Positions 35,563 through 48,762 are shown, counted from the first letter of the stretch. The stretch is 64,000 bases of DNA from Puffinus mauretanicus (GCA_023333565.1 JAJKFH010001359.1:744001-808000); one strand, 5' to 3'. Notes: generated by a model from the sequence alone, not told the origin. Numbers and translations are program-made.

Positions 35563-38500
35563 ATAATATGAATTATCCTACAATCATATCCTGTAATGCA
35601 ATACATTGCTGAAGCCAGAGGGAGGGAACAACAAGGAGGGAGTCAAAGGTAAAAGACATACCAACAAACAGAGTAGTTCACCTAAGATGGAAAAGATAGA
35701 CGGTGCCTAGCTCTCTGTGGAAATTTGAACCACTTTGTAGCAATTCTTAATGTGGACCTCACTGAAGTATGAGCATAGAGACTGTAGTTTTTGGGAACCA
35801 TTGGGCAGAATGGGAACCAATAATATTAAGTATTTTTCTCTGCCTCTTGTTGAGCTGTAGGAGATCCAGGTTTAAAATAAATTTGACTCATTTACATCTT
35901 GATCTTGCCTTGTACTCAAGAACTTTAAGATGAATGTTGAGGGAAACAGGAAGGAGACATGGCTCAGCAGATGATTGATGTATATATAGACACAGTAGTG
36001 GACCATTATGACAGAACTGAACTTTTTAGTACCTCTTTTCTGTTTCATAATGTCTGTAGCCCTGACATCTGATGACAGAAGTCTCACAGGTGGAAATTAA
36101 CTCCCTTGAATCAGAAGGATGTAGGAACATTTTTGATCTGGGAGATTATCAGTTATACAATTACAATTATCACTGTGTTTTATATGAACAAATGTGTTGT
36201 ACAAGAAGATGTTGCCCATGTATGCTTACAATTGGCCAGTGGAAAAAACATGTAGTGTTACTCATCATTTGATGAATGTCAGCTACAATGTCTGGAAATG
36301 GATTTAATTTCCTCAGCCTTTATCCCTTTCCTAAGTTTAAAATCAAATATGAAATATCTGTTGATGTTTGCTGAAAGTATGAGCAATGCCCATTTGCTCT
36401 CTGAGCTTGACTTTCTCTGTCTATAGCTCTGCGAATGTCCCCTTCGATCAGGCAGAAAATCACTGTGGGGGAATCCAAGATACTGCTGATGACAGCAACG
36501 TTGATGTATTTTTAGTTCCTGCTGCCAAGTGAAAACAAATTACCTTGATTTTTTTTTTTTAATGGCAATTCCACTTACCCAGAGGTGGGTGAGAGGAGAA
36601 ATGACATGTTATTTTCACTTGCATGTTGTTTGTAATTTTAAAATCCACAGTCAGATGATAGCTGAGACCCCATGAGCTAAGAGCTTGCACCACTTTTGTA
36701 GTGTTTTTCCACTGCTTTCTTCTTGTGGCTTTTTAATAAAAGGTAAATTTAGGGCAAAAAGAAAATATATACAGACCTTTAATGCCCTTACCTGAAAAGA
36801 AAATGTTTCTGTAGAGCATTAGTAAATCCAGGCTTAACAGCAAACTCTGAAAGAAGCTATCTAGTTCTGCTTAGATGAAAAGAAAGTAAAACAAGCCTAT
36901 AAATACATTGATGGTGATCATGATGATTATTATACTTATTATTGTTCTAATAAATCATGTAGTAAGCTTTAGCTGGGTAGCTTGAGATGTCTTGGCAGAA
37001 CTATCTGACTGACACCACTCAAGAAAAGAGTGGTGAGATTTAATTTGAGATCTGTTGCCAAGAGGTTCACTGATAGCTTGTAAAGCACAAGCAAAATAAT
37101 GTTTGTGTCATTTTATGATCATCACAGTTATGATCATCACACATATGATCATCATAATATGTGGAGTACATAATCCAAGCCCTGCTGGGAGTGCGCAAAG
37201 TAGATTCATAAAGTAATTTTCACTTTTCAACAGTCAATTTTTAGGACCCTACTGGAGTTAATGACAGAGTTCAGAGCCTATAGATCTCTGTGCAAGGAGA
37301 GTTAAGGGCTATGAACAGCAGTAGGTAAGGCACCGTGGAAAGCCTACTTAGCCAGTAGGATGTGGAAAGAAGATGAAGAAAGGGCAGGATCATTCAAGGG
37401 ACTTTAGGAATACCTTGTGAATTCCCTTTCCTGGAGCCAAGCCATTCTTGTCAAGACAAAAGAGTTAGCAAGCAGGAGGACCTGATAAGACTTTAGGAGA
37501 TCCTCTGTTTTGTCTAAGAGCTTCATTCTAGATAATCTTAAACTGGACCAACTCTACCCTGTACCCAGAATGTTCAGAGAAAAGACAGTATGAATGTTTG
37601 GCATTCCCACTCATCTGTGTTGAGTCCAAATCACAGAGGTTTAAAACAAGTAGGGATTTAGCTGCAAGATTTTCTAGTTGCAATGTGGTCTGTGCCAGTT
37701 AGCAGTGACATGAGAATCCAGATTCTTTTGCAGGGGTTCTTAAAGGAAGCTCTGCTGCAAAGTAGGGAGAGACAGAACAGCTTCAGGAGCTATATTATTC
37801 TCACATTTCTCCTCATACAATGTTAGAATAAAATTACACTTTCCCTGCTTCATTGTATGACAATTAAGAAAAGCTATTCTGCTCTGTTACACTCAACTAT
37901 TGCCTGGAAAACTCAGCTAGTTACAGGAGTGCAGCGTTATTTATGTAGAAATGGACCGCCAGTGTTGAGGGATTTAGAAGACCCTAATGCTAGGAATTAA
38001 AATGACAGCTGATGACCTACAAGTGAAAAGAATGTGGCATTATCCCCCAAGATATAAGCTACATTTATGCATTGGTTTATTATTTATGATGAATCTGTCA
38101 TGTGCATTTGAGAAATTATACATCAAGATCTATAATAATTTTACAGAATATTTTGTAACCTGTGGCTTCTAAATTGATAACCTTGGGTTCTTTACTGACT
38201 CAGCTTTGCTTGCACACCCCAGCCCATCCTGTTACTCACCAATTCTTGTTTGGAAATAAGGAGATGTTTGTCTCTTAGAATTACCTCTTTTGAAAGACAG
38301 TGTACTCTCTGATTCATCTAATCAAAGCAAGACACTTTTTTTTTTTTTCCCTCCTTTGCCTCATTTAGGCCTTCCTTGTCAAATACCAAATCCAAGCCTA
38401 AGTGACTGCTGGCCTGGGAGCTGTGTTTCTTTTATGCGCTCTGCCAAACTCTGGCATACAGCCCGGAAGGAGCTTAAAGCAAACTTATCTCATTTCCACT

Positions 38501-41500
38501 GAGGTCTAATAGGTGTGGGAATTCCCCTGAGGTAGTACAGAAGTAATTTTCTCATCAGCTGTCAATAGTCCCAATCCACATGGCGCAGATAATTTAAGCA
38601 TCTCAAAAGGGTAGCTTTAATTTAACAGCAGCTCAGACTGGGTCCATGACCTTGAACAAGAACATGTCTTTTCTCCCTAGTTTGTGGAACTCTACTGTAT
38701 TTTATTGACCTCCTGTTTATCTTATATTGTCTAATGGAAGTGGTCACTTTCATAGGAGATTTATATCTGAGGTGTTCTGTGAATTGCTGCAGTAATGTTA
38801 TTGTTGGAGGCCAGTTTTACGTGTGTAGAACAACTCTGTCATTGCATGGAGTTTGGCTGATGGGAGAACATCCTACAGAAACTTGCATCATCACCTAATA
38901 GAAAAAAAATCATTTTTCTATTTTAGTCTTATCTTCAGCTTTGCCTGTCAAATGACAAATCCAGCCGTTAGAGACTGCTGAGTGAAGAGCTTTTATAGAA
39001 AATGATGTGTGTCATATGTTTGTAGGTGACATCCCTGAGATAATATGTAGAATGATGTGATAAATATGCACTGTACTTTGCCTCTGGCCAGGGTTAGTTG
39101 CAATATTCAGTTTAGTAACTGAACAAAGGAACAGGGAAAGGAAAACCAAAAGTACCCAAGTTGTCTGGACCTGAATTGTTCTTCATTTGTTGGTTTTTGA
39201 TTTTCTTGAGGAAGTGCTTTCTTGCGAAGGGGGAGGGGAAGAATATGGTCTTAAAATGACATTTTGTTTTGAGACATTTTAAACTATTTTGTAAGTGAAG
39301 CATAGGAAGCAAAAGAATTTGAACAGGGATTTTAAGCATTGTTCACAAAACAGTGAAAGCATGAATATGATATGATAATTTGGGATTGGAAGAATAATGC
39401 TGACCTTCAGTGAAGATTACAACAAAAGAGTAATGGGGGTGTGTGGAGGGAATATCTTATAGTTGGATCAAGTCCTCTCTTACTTTAAGCAAAGGAATTG
39501 TTGGGTAAGTAACACTTACACAAATAAACACAGAGAGCAGCACAACGTTTTTATTCAATGTCTTCTCTTTCTATGTCCTAAATATATCCCTTATCATATG
39601 CTTTTTCTTCTGTCCTTTTTCCTTCTGTTTGACTATTTATAGCTAGAGTTTTTTGCTTTGCAAGAGAAAGGCAAAAAATAATAGATCTTTTAAAAACACT
39701 CCAAAATGTTATTTTCTACAAGAGAAAGTGTATACAGAACACACAGCAATGTGGAAAGGTGTAAAGGATTTTACTGGAATTTAGTTCTCCTTCCCTGAGT
39801 AATGGAGCAATCCCAAACTCGTAAAAGCCTTCCTGCCTCACAGCACTGCCATGTATCTTCCCTCTGTGGTGTCGTAAATGTTGACTTTCATACGTTTATG
39901 TTCTGGCAAATGTGTATTACTAAACTCAAGTGTTTTGTTGGTTCTGCTCTAATTTTTGTGTTTCAGGATTCACAGGCAAATATTTTCAAGTAGGAGTACT
40001 TGACTGTCTTGGGGCGCTGAGGAGGAAAAGAAGAAATCAAACTGGTTTTAAGACAAAGCTTGTTTAGTGTCTAGGAGGTGTCACTAGAGTTAGCTGTGAG
40101 AGCAGAAGACCAAACATGCAAAGTTTGTTCTGGTCAGGTGGTTGTAGCACCTAGACTTGATTTGTAGCAGCATGGACTCACTCCAGAAAAGCCTGTTTTT
40201 TCTGCAAAATGTAAGCATCCTTGCTTCAATTCAAGCTAGGAGTTCAGGTCCAATAAATCTCAAAAGTTTCTGATGTTCAGGATGTTAGCTTTTTGATTGG
40301 CAAATTCAGATTTTCAAACAATATATATATTTTTATTAAAAGATTCAAGAAATCAAATTTGCTTTTCATTACCTAATTCCTACCAAAATGCTGTGCATTG
40401 AAATAATTAAAACAAATTTGTTATTTTTAGGTTTTGGAGTCAGTGTCATCAAAGTAGGATTTAACACTTTAAGGCCTTTTTTCACTTTCTAGACTTAGTC
40501 TGATTGCTGACTTTTCTTCATAAAGAAACCAATCTCTGCAGAAGTGAACAACTTGCTTTCTATACAGGATCTTCCAAGAAAGAAAAACAACCACCTAGAA
40601 ACAGTTTTACATTCATTTCAGAGCTTTCATTTGTGTTTTCTCAAAATTTTAAATTGTGCTGCTTTTGATTTGGAAACATTCTGTGTGAGCTTTCAGTTTC
40701 CAAAAAGTCTCTCATCTGCCTCAATAATTTTTCTCCTCCTCATTTCAGAGTGGAGTATTGTTTTTCTAAACCATGTCATATGTCATATAATTGAAAGGTA
40801 GTCATACTGATTTCTTCTTGTTTAAATTTCAAGGTTTTTTTTTTTTTTAAAAAAAAGCTGAATTTGAAAACAATTGCTTGTTTAGCTTTCCTGAAAATAG
40901 ATTAGAAGTAACTAAGTTTCCAGTTCTTGGAACTCATGAGGTGACTCTGAATGACTATGGATAACAGGGTGGAAGGTGTGCATGGTGTCGATGGCTAACA
41001 GCTCTCAATAAGCAGTCCATATTTAATTTGTTCCCTAAAATTGTGATGATAAATCCCTCTCTTGTGGTAGCTCACAGCCAAGCCTGACAGTTGCTGGGAT
41101 GTGCAATCCTGCTCATCAGGGCCGGGGAGCCACGAGAGAACCAGTCTGAGTTGTTGGCGTTGAGCTACAGTTAAATCTGGACAGACAGCACCTTGCACAG
41201 TGTTCTTGCACTTGCTCCTCTCTTGCCAAGTGAATCTTAGTACTGCTATCATACAAATAATGATATTGAGAGGTTTTATTTATTGCCAGAGGTAGGAAAC
41301 TGGTATGTTGTCTCAAATCTGATTTTTATGTCCCAGATCCAAATTTGACTCCCTGCTGCCTTGATGCAGCTGAACTCAAATATGAGTAAGAGAGGGGATA
41401 GGGACAAAAATTGAACATTTAAAGGGACAATTCTAATACTGACTGCTGTGGTTTGGATTGATTAAGGGCTAGTACAAGGAAGGCAGCCCACAACTTTCCT

Positions 41501-44240
41501 TAGAGTGATTATATGACAGAATAATTCACTTAGATGTGTTAAGGCAATTTATTTATAAAATATTTGCATGTTAAAGGCAATTGTTCTCCTTTAAACTAAG
41601 TTTGCATTAAGCTTTTAACTAAGTCTCAGGAATGATGTATTGAGTGAGCTAAGCTTCCGTAAGTTCCAGTATTCTGCTTCATGAATAAAACTGTCAGAGT
41701 AAAGCAACCAATAACTCTCTGTCTTGACATTATGTTCAGTATAACAAATAAATCTTTAGAATCTCAACAGACCTGGCAACTTCATTAACAATTACGCCTG
41801 CAGCAGAGAATGAAAGAAAATCAATTCATGGAGTCTGATATTTTAGGGTTTACAGCAGAGAGGGGTTAGTGGATTGCTGATGAACCTCCTGTGTTTTAGC
41901 TCAATCTTCCTCTTACAAAGGGGAACAAAAATTGTAAGAAGAGAATACTTCCATCCAAGAAAAGAACAGAGTATGAAACAAGGGGAAGGGTGTAAATTAT
42001 ATGGAAATAGAAGTCAAACCAGTATATCTGGGCTCTCAGGCCTGTGAATCCTAATTCCCTCTTATAAGAAATATCTATTTCCTATAAAGTTTCTCGAGTG
42101 CAGCTATGGGACTTAGGAATTCACTGCTGCAGAAGACAATAATTAGGAGATTAATTTAATTTCAGATTAAAATCCATTAAGAAGTAGTGAATATGCTGTA
42201 TCTCCCTTGGTTCTCACTGCAGTCAGTAGCTCTTAAATACTTGATGTTTAGTGATGGTTCCATCCTTCTTCCAATGAAGGCAATGAAAAAACCTCCCTGG
42301 CTTCAAAGTAGTAAGGATTATCTCTTTCAAAACAGAGTAACCACTGAAAATCTTGAGCGTACAATGCCATGCTGAAATAGTTGAGTTGTTCCCCCCGCTC
42401 CCAACATAATTCTTCCTTATAATACAGACATATCAAACTGGCTCCTGAGAATGATGAACTCTTAAAACTCTAGCTTTACAGAAGCAGTAAATTATATATG
42501 GATAATTTGTGTTGCAATTTCATCACTTTGAAAGAATTAAGTCCTGAACCCTTGGATACAGACATGTAAGGTTCTGGTGTCTGCTATTATGCCATAGTTT
42601 TAGTTGCACATAGCCCATTTTTTTTCATTAGTCAATATAAATGCTGTCTTTATAGTACAGAATAATGTTTTTGTTTACCATGTTGTTAAACTGTGAATTA
42701 GTACAACTGTGCTTCACAGCTAACTATCTATAGAGTTTGGGATTTACCCTTTTTAAAGAACCTATAGTGTGAAAGAAAATAAAAGGGTAAAGATTATTGG
42801 ACAAGCTGTACTAGAAAGTAATGAATTGACTTATTCTTTTTCAAACTTATCGTACAGTTAAGAAATCGTATTTCATAAATATCTGTAAAATGGATCAGGT
42901 TTTGCCTTGTCAGCTTCAATAGCAGTGAAGGTCTTTAGAAGCACATGCTGTAAAGAAAAGGAAAATAAAGAAATAAGAGAAATACACTTTTAAATACAAA
43001 TACAATTTTTTTTTTCCTAGCCTTCCAGCAGAGTAGGAATATTTTGGGCCTTAGATTTATAAGAAGCAACTCAGTATAATTTTTGATCTGTTGTTTCTTT
43101 CCAGAGCAGAATAAAATAATCACATAATCTGAAAATTTTGCCTAGTTACATAAACTGTAATCTAGAAGAGGTCTATGACAGCAAAGAACTAAAGTACATT
43201 AGGTGTCTCATTGAAATTACAGTACTATTGGTTTCAGGTTTATCTGATGCGTAGTTCTTGTGATTTGACTAGGAATATTTACCTGTTTTTTCTTAAGCAC
43301 ATGTTTGAATGTTTTACTAGATTGGGATGATTATAATTTGTCAAAAATATCTCTGTTGAAAAGTTCATTTTCTTCCAGCATTGTGGATTTTTCCTTCTTG
43401 GTGTTGAAACTTCATGGAATTGGACACGAATCCGGCTGACCCTGATAAAACTATATCAAGGCTAAATACTGTTTATCCTTTATTGTCTAGTAATCAGGAA
43501 GGTATTGAAGCAGTCTCCTGTTAACAGAAATAGAAGAAAGACCATTTTTTTGTGATGCAAATGATTCTTTCTCCCTCCTGCTCTTCTAATTCCACAGGCT
43601 TTCTCAAAACAAAATCTTTTGGAAAAATCCTGGAGGTTTGATGTAGTTGTCTTATATTGCATGTGTTTAATTTTTAATATGGAATATATTAGCATTGACC
43701 CTAGATTTTCAAAACATTCTGCATGGTCCTGAAGGTTCACACAGGACACAGATTCAGAGACTGAATATATAAAAATAATCTTTGATGAAATATATATGAT
43801 ACCCAAGGAACTCTGAGCATAGCAGCTGCCTTCTTTGTTGACTTGAAACAATCTGTTTGTGTAATTGGCACATACATAAATCCATCTTTCCAGTTGCTGG
43901 AATGAAATGACTCTGTTTTGGAATTTGGATTTATGGCCACATATGGCTTCATAGCTCTTTGATTTCTTGAAACCCATTGCTATTATTCTTGCAACTCCAT
44001 GAAACATTCTATATGCTGAATTTTCATTTGTTGCAGAATGGCAAGGGTGGCATGTGATGACTTATGGAAAAAGATCTGAAAAAAAAATAGACAGTGGAAA
44101 ATCCTTAGAAAACATCATTAACAAAATACCTGGAAAATTAATAGCTCCGGACCTGTGGCAACATGGTATAGAAAGGTAATGTATCACTGTCAGGGCTTAT
44201 GTTTAGTTTCTGGTTCATTGCTATTGTCTTAAGGATATTA
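35563..44240. other. unannotated AT-rich non-coding DNA
   Basis: Contains a three-copy short tandem repeat at 37113-37155 and two related blocks at 38369 and 38938. It also holds the longest frame not assignable to a transposon, 175 codons on the minus strand at 43480-44007, which shows no family features. A possible short terminal exon at 36427-36532 is described among the findings. Nothing here reaches the level of a supported gene. Confidence 0.5.
37113..37155. repeat. short tandem repeat, about three copies
   Basis: Imperfect units of about 16 bp carrying ttatgatcatcaca, each with a TGATCA palindrome at its core. Confidence 0.85.
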
Positions 44241-44373
44241 TCATACAATCATAGAATCATTTAGGTTGGAAAAGACCTTTAAGAACACTGAGTCCAACTG
44301 TAAACCTAACACTGCCAAGTCCACCACTAAACCATATCCCATCTACACGTCTTTTAAATATCTCCAGGGATGG

Positions 44374-45103
44374 TCACTCAACCACTTCCCTGGGCAGCAT
44401 CTTCCAAGACTTGATAACCCTTTCAGTAAAGAATTTTTTCCTAATATCTAATCTAAACCTCCGCTGGTACAACTTGAGGCTGTTTCCTCTCATCCTATCA
44501 CTTGTTACTTGGGAGAAGAGACCAACACCCACCTCACTACAACCTCCTTCCAGGTAGTTATAGAGAGTGATAAGGTCTCTTCTCAGCCTCCTTTTCTCCA
44601 AGCTAAACAACCCCAGTTCCCTCAGCTGCTCCTCATAAGACTTGTTCTCTAGACCCTTCACCAGCTTTGTTGCCCTTCTTTGGACATGCTCCAGCACCTC
44701 AATGTCTTTCTTGTAGTGAGGGGCCCAAAACTGAACACAGTGTTCGAGGTGGGGCCTCACCAGTGCCAAGTAGAGGGGCACGATCACTTCCCTCGTCCTG
44801 CTGGCCACACTATTCCTGATACAAGCCAGGACATTATTGGCCTTCTGGGCCACCTGGGCACACTGCCGGCTCATATTCAGCCTGGCTATCGACCAAGAAC
44901 CCCAGGTCCTTTTCCTCTGGGCAGCTTTCCAGCCACTCTTCCCCAAGCGTGTAGCATGGCATGGAGTTGTTGTGACCCAAGTGCAGGACCTGGCACTTGG
45001 CCTTGCTGAACCTCATACAATTGGCCTTGGCCCATCGATCCAGCCTGTCCAGATCCCTTTGTAGAGCCTTTCTACCCTTGAGCAGATCAACACTCCTGTC
45101 CAA
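44374..45103 (-). pseudogene. CR1 element B ORF2, C-terminal RT region
   Basis: Two overlapping frames (44834-45103 and 44374-44946) cover the part after the catalytic core. The first runs from [19 protein letters not shown] through [18 protein letters not shown] to [15 protein letters not shown] frameshift near 44880-44900 then moves the reading to [20 protein letters not shown], followed by [20 protein letters not shown] and [18 protein letters not shown]. It matches the same region of element A closely. The copy is non-functional. Confidence 0.9.
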
Positions 45104-45809
45104 CTGGCCCCAATACTAAGCCCTGGGGAACACCCCTTGTGACTGGCCACCAACTGGATTTGACTCCATTCACCACAACTCTTTGGGCCCGGCCATCCAG
45201 CCAGTTTTTTACCCAGCGAAGAGTATGCCCATCCAAGCCATGAGCAGCCAGTTTCTCCAGGAGAATGCTGTGGGAAATGGTGTCAAAGGCTCTACTAAAG
45301 TCCAGGTAGACAACATCCACAGCCTTTCCCTCATCCACTAAGTGGGTCACCTTGTCATAGAAGGAGATCAGGTTAGTCAAGCAGGACCTGCCTTTCATAA
45401 ACCCATGCTGACTGGGCCTGATCACCTGGTTGTCCTGTACATGCCGCGTGATGGCACTCAAGATGATCTGCTCCATAACCTTTTCCAGCACCGAGGTCAG
45501 ACTGACAGGCCTGTAGTTCCCCGGATCCTCCTTCTGGCCCTTCTTGTAGATGGGCATCACATTTGCTAACCTCCAGTCAACCAGGACCTCCCCAGTTAGC
45601 CAGGACCGTTCATAAATGATGGAAAGTGGTTTGGTGAGCACTTCTGGCAGCTCCCTCAGTATTCTCAGGTGGATCCCACCTGGCCCCATAGACTTGTATA
45701 TATCTAAGTGGTGTAGCAGGTTGCTAACCATTTCCCCTTGAATTATGGGGGCTTCATTCTGCTCCCTGTCCCTGTCTTCCAGCTCAGGGGCCGAGAGCCC
45801 TGAGAACAA
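45087..45809 (-). pseudogene. CR1 element B ORF2, reverse transcriptase N-terminal and first catalytic block
   Basis: A 240-codon frame holding VMPIYKKGQKEDPGNYRPVS, QHGFMKGRSCLTNLISFYDK, YLDFSRAFDT (first catalytic Asp motif, intact) and [11 protein letters not shown]. After GP the sequence jumps directly to the segment normally following the FADD motif. About 78 bp are missing relative to element A, which removes the paired catalytic aspartates. The Tyr-to-stop change seen in element A is absent here (SFYDK), so the two copies died independently. Confidence 0.92.
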
Positions 45810-46069
45810 CTGGTCTGACTATTAAAGACTGAGGCAAAGAAGGCATTAAGTACCTCAGCCTTTTCCTCAGCCGTTGTCACTATGTTTCCCTCCCACATCC
45901 AATAAAGGACGGAGATTCTCCTTAGCCCTCCTTTTGTTGTTAATGGATTTATAGAAACATTTTTTATTGTCTTTTACGGCAATAGCCAGATTAAGTTCTA
46001 ATTGTTCTACTTCCCCACAAGAACAAGGGCTAGTGATTGTGAGATTTCTCCCAGGTGCTTATAGAATAT

Positions 46070-46567
46070 TTAATCTGTCTCTTCTTCCTGGTTGGGTGGT
46101 CTATAACAGACTCCCACCATGATTTCTGCCTTGTTGGCCTTCCCCCTGATTCTTACCCATAAACACTTGATCCTTTCATCACCATCATCAAGCTCTAGAC
46201 AGTCAAAACACTCCCTAACATACAGGGCTACCCCACCGTGTCTCCTTCCTTGCTTATCCCTTCTGAAGAGTTTATAGCCATCCATTGCAGCAGTCCAGTT
46301 GTGTGAGTCATCCCGCCATGTTTCCGTGATGGCAACTATATCATAGTTCTCCAGCTTGGCTTCCTGCTCCTCCTTTTTTTTGCCCATGCTGCGTGCATTA
46401 ATGTAGATGCACTTCAGTTGGGCTATTGATCCCGCCACCTTTTTTGGGGTAGAAACCCTAATTCCTATGTGACTGTTCTCAGGTACTTCCATGGTTTCTA
46501 AGACATCAATAACCCTTGCGTCTTTGCTGCTGCATGGATTTCCGTTTCCATTTCCCCCTACCTCCAC
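46070..46567 (-). pseudogene. CR1 element B ORF2, N-terminal half of endonuclease
   Basis: A 165-codon frame starting MEVGGNGNGNPCSS. It contains YINARSMGKKKEE (metal-site Asn at 57), AITETWRDDSHNW (catalytic Glu at 82) and VCYRPPNQEEETD, where it ends. The GDFN and SDH blocks that would follow are missing because of the internal deletion at about 46002. The leader before the endonuclease is longer than in element A, where the frame opens just before SIAQLKCIY. Confidence 0.9.
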
Positions 46568-46677
46568 TTAGATGGCAGATCAAAGGATCTCACTAGCATA
46601 CTGTCCCTTAAACATTGGCGTGCCATCCCCAGGCTTATTTCTAGCGAATGTGCTTTTATCCCTTTCCCCCTTCAAAC

Positions 46678-47185
46678 CTAGTTTAAAGCTCTTTCAATGA
46701 TCCATGCTAACTCCTGTGCAAAGATCCTTTTCCTGTTTTGAGACAGGTGTACCCCATCTGTCGCTAGCAGGCCTGATGTCGTATAGACTGACCCATGATC
46801 AAAAAACCCAAAATTCTGCTGGTGACACCAGGCTTGGAGCCAGGTATTGATCATCTGGGTCTGCCTGTTTCTTCCCTAATCATTTCCTGCAACTGGAAGG
46901 ATAGAGGAGAACACTACTTGTGCTCCTGATCCCTTAACCTGTTGTCCCAAGGCCCTGAAGTCTCTCTTGATTGCCCTTGGACTTCTGATTGCAACTTCAT
47001 CACTGCCTACATGAAAAATCAATAATGGATAATAATCTGAGGGGCTGTACTAGGATAGGAAGCTTTCTCTTCACATCTGTAACCGTCGCCCCAAGGAGGC
47101 AGCAGACTTCTCTAAGAAGTGGGTCCAGTCTGCGTATTGGGCCTTCTATTCCCTTCAGGATAAAGCCTCCTATGACAATGAACTG
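46678..47185 (-). pseudogene. CR1 element B ORF1, SGNH/GDSL-like esterase domain remnant
   Basis: Minus-strand frames carry, in order, QFIVIGGFILKGIEGPI, REVCCLLGATVTDVKRKL, FHVGSDEVAIRSPRAIKRDF, GAQVVFSSILPVAG and DGVHLSQNRKRIFAQELA, ending ERALN and TAG at 46678-46680. This order is that of the esterase-like domain in CR1 ORF1. The nucleophile block, normally GDS, reads GGF, so the catalytic Ser is gone. The last block DGVHLS keeps its Asp and His. The domain is split by frame changes and a TAG after VAGND. Recognition is from memory of the family, not from a search. Confidence 0.75.
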
Positions 47186-47491
47186 TATTATAATGTATAC
47201 CCTGAAATTTAAAAATCTGATGCCAGGAGTTTTTTCTACTGAGTAGAAAACAATAAAGATTTCTATTAAGTAAAAAGAAAATGAACACTAGCAAGAGAGC
47301 TTCATGTGTAGTTTTGGTATTTTTCTCATTATAAATATGATCATTCAATAATCGAAAATGTTTTCCATTTCGTAGTTTCTTGGGAGCAACGTGCTCTTTT
47401 TAATGAAAATGCATTTTCACTTAGTTCTCATTTGGACTGAACTTACTTGTGTGATGGCAGATAATTTTTACTTATCTAATGAAATAATCCT

Positions 47492-47528
47492 ATTTTTTTT
47501 CTTTTTTTTTTTTTTCTTCTTCTTTTTC
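47492..47528. repeat. T-rich low-complexity tract
   Basis: Runs of T with isolated C. Confidence 0.9.
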
Positions 47529-48762
47529 TGTTTTATGTGTGTTGAACTAAGTCCATGGGTGGAATCAATGAAAAAGACCTGTGAGTTATAGTGTACTTTT
47601 GATATTGCCCTGAAAATCCCTAATTTTTACAACATTTTGAAAATTGAGTTGTTTACTATATCAGTCTGTCTGGTCACCAACAGTATGAATCAATAGAGAA
47701 AAGGTGATCATTCCTAGAGGTTTGATTCAAAGTGTTTTCCGTTCAAGCATAGTCCTGAAAGCAACATTCAAATCCTAGATTCCCACACATCTCATGGAGG
47801 TTGGCCCCAAACTGCAAAAAACCTCTTCACCAGTTCAGGATCTGATTTTTGTAGCTGAACAGACCAATTACACTGAATTTTTTTTTCTAAAGTGTGTCTT
47901 AATTCTGCTTCCACTAAACATGTTACAATTGACTTCAGATGAAACATAGGCCAGTATTAGGCATATAATATTCTGATTAGATTCATTGAAAAGTCAATGA
48001 ATCTGTCTGACATAACAGAAAATATCATCTTCAGCAAAACAGTCACTATGAAATAATTTTGTAAATTCTAGATTTAGTTCCACTTAGAGAGTCCAACATG
48101 TATGCCTGGGGCTATAAAATCAGAAATAATCTTTGGGGATTGGGGCTAATCTGAAGCATAACAATTATGTAAAAGATGAATCTATTGGTTATCTACTTAA
48201 CTGAAAATTATGCATGTAAATGAATAATTTCATTATTTTAATTCCTCTAAATCATAAGGGATGGTTAATTATGTCATCAGCATTATCAAAATAGTAAACT
48301 GGATATAAATTAACTGACTTAAATGTTTGGTTTGCTGTTATGTAGTATGCAGTTTACATAGTAAAGGAGATCTTTTTAGCCTTCTGAATATCCAAGCAGA
48401 TTATAATGAGGGAATACTTCAAATTCTGCATCAGTTCTAAGCACTTTCTCTCTTACCAGTGTTTACATACTGGCTTTGTTTTGGTTTTATTGTTAAAATT
48501 TACTTTGGGGAAGTTCTTGCAGACCTACGAGATCATGCTATATTTCCATGCAGTGACATTATATATGTTTGTACTTAATGATATTTCCCAATTCAAAAAG
48601 CTTATAGAAAAAAGGTCAGGGTATAGGAGATGAGCAAATTAATAAGTAGACCAGGATGGCAGGGAGGGAAATATAATGAAAGCAAGTGTTCGATTCATAT
48701 GCAGTCGGTAGTAGTGATCATTTTTCTCCATCTGCCTGGCATTGTTTTATCACAAACTCACC

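Larger units (their letters stand above)
44241..47190 (-). mobile_element. CR1 LINE, long copy with internal deletions (element B)
   Basis: A minus-strand CR1 related to element A, with the same 3' end type (catacaatcatagaatcat, ggttggaaaagacctttaag). It retains, from 5' to 3', most of the ORF1 esterase domain, the N-terminal half of the endonuclease, and the reverse transcriptase. Compared with element A it lacks about 590 bp at about 46002 (endonuclease C-terminus and linker) and about 78 bp at about 45100 (second RT catalytic motif). Its 5' end is estimated at about 47190 and reaches farther into ORF1 than element A. Orientation is the same as A and C. Confidence 0.95.
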
